Shown here: positions 28,857 through 33,485 of the stretch, in pieces | How the letters are laid out: every line of letters begins with the position of its first letter | How positions within the stretch are numbered: the first letter of the stretch is position 1 | DNA from: a bacterium | GTDB taxonomy: Bacteria; Acidobacteriota; Thermoanaerobaculia; Multivoradales; JAHEKO01 | Assembly (NCBI GenBank): GCA_024224155.1 | Contig: JAAENP010000402.1 | Span: forward strand, 1 to 33,485 | Length of the DNA: 33,485 nt | Direction of reading: 5' to 3' | The notes under the pieces: model-generated | Databases searched by the model: none | Told to the model about the DNA's origin: nothing | Seen by the model: the letters and a program-made list of their open reading frames with translations, nothing else | Position numbers and translations under genes: made by a program

Positions 28857-29650
28857 GGGAGTCTCCGTCCTGAGTAATACCAGACGCCGGCGCCAGCTGC
28901 AGCCACTCCAGCAAATCCGAGTGTGAGCAGCCACCACGGAATGACGCGCGAGGTGCGCACGAAGCCGAGGAGCTTATTGAAATCGCCGCGAAACACGTTG
29001 AAGTCGACGTCGCCATGGATGCCTGGAAGCGAGCCCGACGAGGTGTATTGGTGAATCGACGCGTCGGTGAAGCCCGGCGGCACGGTGATGCATCCACCAG
29101 AGCCGTACTGCGGACGCCAGAGCTTGTAGTCCTTGAACGCTTCGCGGTACGCAGGGTGGCGGCCGACGAACGTCGTCCACGCGCCACCGGTGTAGATGAT
29201 CGGTCGGCGGAAGAGGCGGCTCTCGATGAGCCCCATGTACCGCTTCGCTTCCTTGATCACGCGCTCGGGCGGCAGCGGCGTGCCTTCGCAGTGGCGCGTC
29301 TCGCTCAGCGGGCCCGTGTTGTACGTCGGGCACTCGAAGTCGAGCGCGGGCGGCATGTCGGAGCGCTTCATGCCGCCGGCCCGCTTGACCGCGGCGATCG
29401 CTAGGTTCGCTTGGTCACGGCCGGGCAGACCGCCTCGGAAGAAGTGGTAGAAGCCGCGCATGAAGCCGACGCGCCCAGCCTCTCGCCAGTTGCGCTCGAA
29501 CTTCGTGTCGAGGTTCATCCCGTCGGCGACGCGGATGTAGACGAACTTCGCGTCCGTCGACGCAGCGACCGCGTCCCAGTCGATCGTCCCCTGCCACTTC
29601 GAGACGTCGATGCCCTGCACCTCCGGTCCCGTGTAGCAGCTCCGCGCCAT
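28847..29650 (-). CDS. GH25 lysozyme (N,O-muramidase-like) with membrane anchor
   Basis: 267 residues. GH25 signatures are present: GIDVSKWQGTIDW (residues 13-25) with D15, FVYIRVADG (36-44), GFMRGFYHFF (62-71) and the catalytic LDFE (103-106). This family hydrolyses beta-1,4 bonds between MurNAc and GlcNAc. At about 238-258 a hydrophobic helix anchors the enzyme (WLLTLGFAGVAAAGAGVWYY), uncommon among endolysins. A TAGTCT box lies 5 bases before ATG 29650 (29656-29661), so the gene could have its own promoter and a leaderless message. Role: cell-wall degradation at entry or lysis. Confidence 0.85.
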   Translation of the reverse strand: MARSCYTGPEVQGIDVSKWQGTIDWDAVAASTDAKFVYIRVADGMNLDTKFERNWREAGRVGFMRGFYHFFRGGLPGRDQANLAIAAVKRAGGMKRSDMPPALDFECPTYNTGPLSETRHCEGTPLPPERVIKEAKRYMGLIESRLFRRPIIYTGGAWTTFVGRHPAYREAFKDYKLWRPQYGSGGCITVPPGFTDASIHQYTSSGSLPGIHGDVDFNVFRGDFNKLLGFVRTSRVIPWWLLTLGFAGVAAAGAGVWYYSGRRLPWT

Positions 29651-29813
29651 GGCTCAGACTATCATTTGAATGGACGGGCGGCGGCCTTGCTGTAGCGCCC
29701 TGATCCGCAGCTCCGGGGCCCCTACTGACGTCGAACAGCAATGTACGCGAGGTTCGAGGTTTACCCGGCTACTACGGGGAACGATTCCGCCGCCCGTCGC
29801 GTAGACCGTAGCA

Positions 29814-30425
29814 TCATTCCCAGCGGCAGAGTCCCGAGACGCAGAAAAAACCGTTGATGGTGGGCACGCCCTCTTCGTCGCGGCATTCCGCGTCCCGCCA
29901 GCGACCAGAGGCAATCGCGCGGTTGGCTCGAGCGCGGTCGCGAGCCCGGCGCATGCCGCCCCAGTGAAGCGGCCTGTATTTGCAGTCAGCGCGGATTTCC
30001 CCGTCGAGCCACGCCTCGGCGCGATCGATCGTCTCCAGCCAGGGCTCGCGGTACCAGCGATCCCAATCGGCGTCCGCCGGCCAGCTTTCGGGGGCGATGG
30101 CCGCGAAGTTGAGACCCAAAACCCAGCGATTTCGGTTGTTGGTGACGTTTTCGCTTCGGCCAGCGGAGTAGCGCAGCGCGGCGCACCTCAGGTCCCCCTC
30201 GCATTCGGCTCGCAGAGGCCCCTCAGCGCGCTGTTTGAGGACCTCCCAGACGGCGAGATGGTCGGCGTGAGCGCGGAAAAAGCCGGCCTCATGGATGCCG
30301 TAGCGGGCCAGGGTGATGACGAGGTCGTCGTGGTCGCGGGGCTCATCTTCGGCCCCTACCGGGGCCACAGCTGTGCAAGTCAGGAACAGCAGCGCCAAAG
30401 CGGTGCCGAGTAGGGTTCGAGTCAT
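29814..30425 (-). CDS. Secreted protein, possible cell-wall-hydrolase-like
   Basis: 203 residues with a clear signal peptide (LLGTALALLFLTCTAVAPVGA, first 25). The mature part has helices and four cysteines (ECEGDLRC, DCKY, ECRD, FFCVSGLC), likely disulfide-bonded. Segments such as ARYGIHEAG and NGFFC faintly recall SleB-type cell-wall hydrolases, without a decisive active site. Its place beside lysozyme and amidase supports a periplasmic wall-related role. The 163 bases after its stop contain no gene. Confidence 0.5.
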   Translation of the reverse strand: MTRTLLGTALALLFLTCTAVAPVGAEDEPRDHDDLVITLARYGIHEAGFFRAHADHLAVWEVLKQRAEGPLRAECEGDLRCAALRYSAGRSENVTNNRNRWVLGLNFAAIAPESWPADADWDRWYREPWLETIDRAEAWLDGEIRADCKYRPLHWGGMRRARDRARANRAIASGRWRDAECRDEEGVPTINGFFCVSGLCRWE

Positions 30426-30444
30426 CCTCTACCTCCGAGCCGCA

Positions 30445-30473
30445 GGGGTAGAGGAGCCGCGAAGCTAGGTCAA
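30445..30473 (-). promoter_or_regulatory. Possible promoter for the secreted protein
   Basis: On the - strand, TTGACC (30468-30473) is followed at 17 bases by TACCCC (30445-30450), upstream of ATG 30425. The -35 is good, the -10 poor. Confidence 0.35.
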
Positions 30474-30483
30474 GGCGGAGGTG

Positions 30484-30777
30484 TCACTGCGCAGCGATGA
30501 ACCAGAACGCAGCCGCAGCGAGGGCGGCGCCGCCTAGGACGATGCCGATCGTCTTCTGTGTGTCGGTGAGCTGACCGAGGCCCCTGATTCCGTACGGCGA
30601 GAGGTTCACCTGGTGCAGGCTGTACGGGCTGAAGGGCTCCGGCATCTGCACCGTCGCGCCGAGCTGGGGACGAGGACGACCGAAGATCGCCATGCGGCCG
30701 AGATTGCGCTCGCGCATCGCGTCGTGCTCGTCGCGATGTGCCTTGAGCACGTGAATCCATCTCTCGTTTTCGTTCAT
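30484..30777 (-). CDS. GLGQL-motif membrane protein
   Basis: 97 residues from ATG 30777, overlapping the upstream stop by 4 bases. The N-terminal half is charged and Pro-rich. GLGQL at residues 66-70 precedes one transmembrane helix (75-95, TIGIVLGGAALAAAAFWFIAA). The very short C-terminus (Q) makes it a tail-anchored-like protein. It shares the motif and layout with genes 8125, 25343 and 31981. Role unknown; a processed membrane structural protein is possible. Confidence 0.6.
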   Translation of the reverse strand: MNENERWIHVLKAHRDEHDAMRERNLGRMAIFGRPRPQLGATVQMPEPFSPYSLHQVNLSPYGIRGLGQLTDTQKTIGIVLGGAALAAAAFWFIAAQ

Positions 30778-30998
30778 AGATAGTTCCCCTGTTCCATGTG
30801 CTTGACGGCCGTCTGAAACGCCTGAAGCGCCGTCCGACCCGCGCTCCACACAGAAACGTCTTCCTCGATGTCGGTGATTGTACAACCGACACCCAGCCGA
30901 CCAGGTGCTGGGCCGACACCGACAAAATCAAACTCCACACGCAGCTCGTCCGTAGCGACCAGTTGTGTCAACAGTTTGGCCATTTGCGTAGCTGTCAT
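30774..30998 (-). CDS. Small soluble protein, unknown
   Basis: 74 residues from ATG 30998, in an ATGA overlap with the amidase stop. Composition is mixed; helix KLLTQLVATDELRVEF and a C-terminal helix (ALQAFQTAVKHME). No signal peptide or metal site. It is embedded in a strongly coupled run of amidase and membrane genes, so co-expression with lysis genes is likely. Confidence 0.5.
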   Translation of the reverse strand: MTATQMAKLLTQLVATDELRVEFDFVGVGPAPGRLGVGCTITDIEEDVSVWSAGRTALQAFQTAVKHMEQGNYL

Positions 30999-31984
30999 CG
31001 ATAGCTCCCGACCCCGTTCGGGTCCCATTGCTTCGGAATCGGACGACCGTCGTCCAGAGTGAAGTCGTAGCGCGGCACGAGACCGAGCACTGGCACAGCG
31101 TAATCGATCACGAGGGCTTGCCACAGAGCTTCGCCGGGATCGCCTGGCTTGCCGCCGTTGGACTGGCGATGCGCGTAGACGAAACGGATGGGCATCCCCT
31201 GTTTGCGGCCTTCCTCGACAGCGTAGCGGACCGCGGCGCGACCTCCGCGAATGCGCGCCGGCGTCAGCACCATCGGCGGCTCGTCGCCCCACGTCGTGCG
31301 AAGGTCTTCGCGCGGTGGAGTGTTCGGGTCGTCGAGCAAGCCGCTGAAGCGTCCGCTGACCTCGATGCCGAGCGTCGGACGGTTGAGGCGGTTGCCGTGA
31401 TAGATGTACCAGTCGAGCGGCATCGTGCAGATGACAAGGTCGTCATGCGCGACGAGCGGGGCAGCGACGCCGCCCTTTTTGCTGTTCCGAGGTCCGTAGA
31501 GCGCGCGAAGGGCGATGGCGTACTCATCGAGCACGTCGTCGTGCGCATCGAACGGCGGCTTGCTCGCGAGCTGCTGGTAGTAGGCGCTGGGTCGAAGCTC
31601 GACCGCCATCTGGTGCAGCGTGATGCCGTCGATGACGGCGTGGTTGCGACGCACGGTCTGACCGTGACGAACGAGGCCCTTGGGGTGCGGGTCGAGCGCG
31701 TGCTCTTCGAGATGGATGAAGCTGACGTCGTCGAGGTCAGGCTCCGTCGTCGCCACCGTGATGGGGATGTCGGGCATCGTCGGGCCTCGACGCAGATCGT
31801 CGAGCGCCGCTTGCGGCACTTCTGGTGCCCACCCCAGTCGTCGATCGCGCGCGTACTGCTGAAGCGCGTCCCACGTCTCATCGCCACAGTGACCGTCCGC
31901 ACCGTACCGCGGCAACCGATAGCCGAGACGCAGGAGCTTGCCCTGCACCGTCTCGACGACAGCACCTCGGTCGTTGAACTTCAT
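30995..31984 (-). CDS. Peptidoglycan-binding N-acetylmuramoyl-L-alanine amidase
   Basis: 329 residues from ATG 31984, the start that forms ATGA with the preceding gene's stop. Residues 1-50 form a PG_binding_1 domain (GAVVETVQGKLLRLGYRL, then ETWDALQQYARDR). Residues 115-290 resemble amidase_2 (PGRP-like): a His in GITLHQM (H124), then DWYIYHGN (191-198), in place of the usual zinc-site partner, and LGIEVSG (205-211). The zinc histidine at the C-terminal end is not obvious, so activity is not certain. It should cleave the MurNAc-L-Ala bond. Confidence 0.75.
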   Translation of the reverse strand: MKFNDRGAVVETVQGKLLRLGYRLPRYGADGHCGDETWDALQQYARDRRLGWAPEVPQAALDDLRRGPTMPDIPITVATTEPDLDDVSFIHLEEHALDPHPKGLVRHGQTVRRNHAVIDGITLHQMAVELRPSAYYQQLASKPPFDAHDDVLDEYAIALRALYGPRNSKKGGVAAPLVAHDDLVICTMPLDWYIYHGNRLNRPTLGIEVSGRFSGLLDDPNTPPREDLRTTWGDEPPMVLTPARIRGGRAAVRYAVEEGRKQGMPIRFVYAHRQSNGGKPGDPGEALWQALVIDYAVPVLGLVPRYDFTLDDGRPIPKQWDPNGVGSYR

Positions 31985-32124
31985 GCTTCGATGGTGCGGG
32001 CCATGCCCCAAACGAACGCGAGGCCGATGAGCCCCACCGCGCCGACCCAGAGCACCGCTTTGGCGCCCGTAGGAAGCTGACCGACGCCGCGCAGCTGTCC
32101 GAGAGTGTTCACGCGTCTAGTCAT
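31981..32124 (-). CDS. 47-residue GVGQL-motif membrane protein
   Basis: A gene too short for routine gene finders. ATG 32124, TGA 31981-31983, 4-base overlap with the amidase gene. It reads MTRRVNTLGQLRGVGQL and then one transmembrane helix (AVLWVGAVGLIGLAFVWGMA). The duplicated G-Q-L motif links it to genes 8125, 25343 and 30484. Confidence 0.65.
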   Translation of the reverse strand: MTRRVNTLGQLRGVGQLPTGAKAVLWVGAVGLIGLAFVWGMARTIEA

Positions 32125-32371
32125 TGAGGGCGTCCTCCACCTTGTCTTCAACCGCGTCGAGATCGCCGAGGTCGACCTTCTTCGCAGGGTTGGCCACGAG
32201 GTCCTCGATGAGCTTCTGCGTTTCCTCGGGCGTGTGGTCGGCGAGCAGCCCGCTGACCGCCTTTAGAATACCAGCGACGCTGAGCGCGACGAGCTTGGCG
32301 GTGCCCGACGCGAAGCTGCCCGCAGCCTCTGCGCCGATTACCAGCGCGTCGATGTAGGTCTTGACGCTCAT
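32117..32371 (-). CDS. Small helical protein, possible membrane-associated
   Basis: 84 residues from ATG 32371. It has an Ala/Gly-rich hydrophobic half (SFASGTAKLVALSVAGILKAVSG, residues 19-41) and then an acidic amphipathic helix (EETQKLIEDLVANPAKKVDL, DAVEDKVEDAL). The hydrophobic part may be membrane-embedded or a buried helix. It overlaps both neighbours, 8 bases with the 47-residue gene and 4 bases upstream. Function unknown. Confidence 0.5.
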   Translation of the reverse strand: MSVKTYIDALVIGAEAAGSFASGTAKLVALSVAGILKAVSGLLADHTPEETQKLIEDLVANPAKKVDLGDLDAVEDKVEDALND

Positions 32372-32874
32372 GGTGAACCTCCGAGAAAACCGCTGATGAG
32401 CTGTGGGACTTCTGGAAGGGTGAGATCGAAGTGCGCACCGAGCGGGATCAGCTCGATGTAGAAGCGCACGGCGTCGGCTGCGAGCGAGAGCAGCACCTGC
32501 GTGTCGAAGCGTTCAGTCGAGATGGCTGTAAGCAGCGCGCTCACCCAAAGCGTGTGCGCTGCGGCGATCGCGTGCTGCGTGGTCTCGATGGCGCGGCACT
32601 TCTCGATGACTGTGTCGGCGCGTGCGCGGCGCGTGTCGTCATCGGCGTTGGCCGGTGGGTCTTCGTTGGCGATGGCCAGCGCGTCGCCTTCGCAGTCGAT
32701 TTCGCTCTCCATGAGATCGACGGCTTCATTGTTGAGTGTCCGCACGGCTTCGGCGGCCTGTGCGTGAAGCTGAAGCGTGGAAGGTCCGCACCCACCGAGA
32801 ACGGTGGCGTAGAAATAGATCAGCGACCCGAGGAAGACGGTGTAGATCACATGAGGGGCGTAGCGACGAATCAT
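32368..32874 (-). CDS. Putative lipoprotein or membrane-anchored protein (spanin-like?)
   Basis: 168 residues. A hydrophobic N-terminus ends in a lipobox-like VLGGC (25-29), giving a plausible lipid anchor. The mature part is helical with regular Ala/Glu (LQLHAQAAEAVRTLNNEAVD, IEKCRAIETTQHAIAAAH), and a second hydrophobic stretch lies near the end (TLWVSALLTAIS). Close neighbours are a holin-like gene and an amidase, so an outer-membrane spanin role is possible but unproven. Confidence 0.5.
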   Translation of the reverse strand: MIRRYAPHVIYTVFLGSLIYFYATVLGGCGPSTLQLHAQAAEAVRTLNNEAVDLMESEIDCEGDALAIANEDPPANADDDTRRARADTVIEKCRAIETTQHAIAAAHTLWVSALLTAISTERFDTQVLLSLAADAVRFYIELIPLGAHFDLTLPEVPQLISGFLGGSP

Positions 32875-33107
32875 CCTGCTTCCTCAGTAGGCCCTGGCGC
32901 TGGACGACGCAAGTCTTTGATCTTCTCGACCGTCTCGCGCACCTCTTCTTGGCACTCCTCGGCCACGCGCTTCGTCTGCTCGAGCGACAAGTCGATGATG
33001 TCGGTCACCTCGTCGACCTCAAACTCGATGGAGTCGTCCTTCTTCCGCTTGTCGACTACGGCTTTGAGATCACGCTTGCTCCGTCGCTTCTTTCCCCTTT
33101 TCCACAC
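32871..33107 (-). CDS. Small charged coiled-coil protein
   Basis: 78 residues from GTG 33107, with GGAGG at 8 bases upstream (33116-33120). A basic N-terminus (KRGKKRRSKRD) is followed by a long acidic helix (VTDIIDLSLEQTKRVAEECQEEV, then RETVEKIKDL). It is cytoplasmic by composition and could regulate the holin or bind nucleic acid. Overlaps the downstream gene by 4 bases. Confidence 0.5.
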   Translation of the reverse strand: MWKRGKKRRSKRDLKAVVDKRKKDDSIEFEVDEVTDIIDLSLEQTKRVAEECQEEVRETVEKIKDLRRPAPGPTEEAG

Positions 33108-33111
33108 AGCA

Positions 33112-33339
33112 CTACCTCCTACGAAGCTCTTTCACAGCCGCCGCCAGGTCGGACACCGTCGTGTTCCACTTGTCGTTCAGCTCGAGAAGCATCGCTGTCA
33201 CCTTCTTCGCGTCAGCAACCCGCGCGTCCTGCGCTTTGCTCAGCTGCCTGTTTTGTACGACGAGCGCAATGCCGAGTGCGACGATGACCGCGCCTAGGGG
33301 TCCGGCGGATAGTAGCGTGTTGACAACACCCTCTTCCAT
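33112..33339 (-). CDS. Holin-like protein with one membrane helix and coiled coil
   Basis: 75 residues from ATG 33339. One strong transmembrane helix (PLGAVIVALGIALVV, residues about 14-28) near the N-terminus is followed by a charged coiled coil (KKVTAMLLELNDKWNTTVSDLAAAVKEL, split over two helices). Size, topology and position beside amidase and lysozyme fit a small phage holin or holin-associated protein. It shares one base with the stop of the partial gene upstream. Confidence 0.55.
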   Translation of the reverse strand: MEEGVVNTLLSAGPLGAVIVALGIALVVQNRQLSKAQDARVADAKKVTAMLLELNDKWNTTVSDLAAAVKELRRR

Positions 33340-33485
33340 CAGGCGGCTCCGTCGTTTTTGGCGCCGTAGAAGATGAAGAGGAACGCCGTGATGGTCGCGC
33401 TGCTGAGCAGGCTGCCCAAGATGAGGTTGCGACCCTTGGCGCCAGCGAGCGCCATGCCGGGTGCGATGAGGATCGCGCGCAGCCC
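33339..33485 (-). CDS. Membrane protein, C-terminal part (partial)
   Basis: The frame is open from the window edge to TGA (33339-33341), giving 49 codons. Two hydrophobic segments are visible (AILIAPGMALAGA and LILGSLLSSATITAFLFIFYG) before a short polar tail. Its stop is coupled to the holin-like gene, so it probably belongs to the same lysis or membrane block. Confidence 0.55.
   Translation of the reverse strand, partial: GLRAILIAPGMALAGAKGRNLILGSLLSSATITAFLFIFYGAKNDGAA

Overview
The window is a high-GC, gene-dense phage or prophage segment. Short genes are packed in long overlapping runs (ATGA, GTGA and TGATG junctions) on both strands. Visible gene types are a fibre module, three cell-wall hydrolases, a holin-like protein, a tyrosine integrase, a DUF932 protein and many small zinc-ribbon or membrane proteins. 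No rRNA, tRNA, capsid, terminase or replication gene was recognised. A lipoprotein with an Asp/Thr/Pro-rich linker behind its lipobox (12009-12434) is typical of Myxococcota, so a Myxococcota host is my best guess. The organism cannot be fixed from this sequence.

Layout. 1-11654 (+): a fibre end, a 1,419-residue glycine-rich fibre, further virion-like proteins, a glycosyltransferase, a kinase-like protein and a membrane-anchored M23 peptidase. 11656-12006: repeat array 1, between the convergent gene blocks. 12009-24427 (-): a long early/accessory block with a lipoprotein, a HicA-like/XRE pair, the integrase, array 2, a Nop/IS110-C-terminal-like protein, array 3, then about twenty small genes including DUF932. 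24428-25342: a divergent, gene-free, palindrome-rich region. 25343-27297 (+): small membrane proteins and a receiver-like protein. 27446-33485 (-): a lysis/membrane block with GH25 lysozyme, an amidase with a peptidoglycan-binding domain, a holin-like protein and many single-helix membrane proteins.

The main discovery is a TIGR-Tas-like locus. Three arrays have a 36-nt period made of two alternating conserved 8-mers, GGCTCGCT and GGGTGTCT, each followed by about 10 variable bases. Counting an almost invariant pyrimidine before each 8-mer, this becomes 9-nt repeats alternating with 9-nt spacers. Two arrays directly flank a 266-residue protein that has the GVGP / WKYCGL fold signature shared by Nop-like and IS110 C-terminal domains, plus a Cys4 zinc element, and no visible nuclease domain. 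This matches the known architecture of dual-spacer tandem interspaced guide RNA arrays with a nuclease-less Tas protein. A third array sits 3.4 kb away. Arrays 1 and 3 share diverged spacers, so they are related by duplication.

Other themes are a family of small proteins with a G-[LV]-G-Q motif just before one transmembrane helix, wall hydrolases with their own membrane anchors (which could fit a membrane-containing virion), a stereotyped ribosome-binding leader on the - strand block, and a TAnnCT box placed 5-7 nt before several start codons (possible leaderless transcripts).
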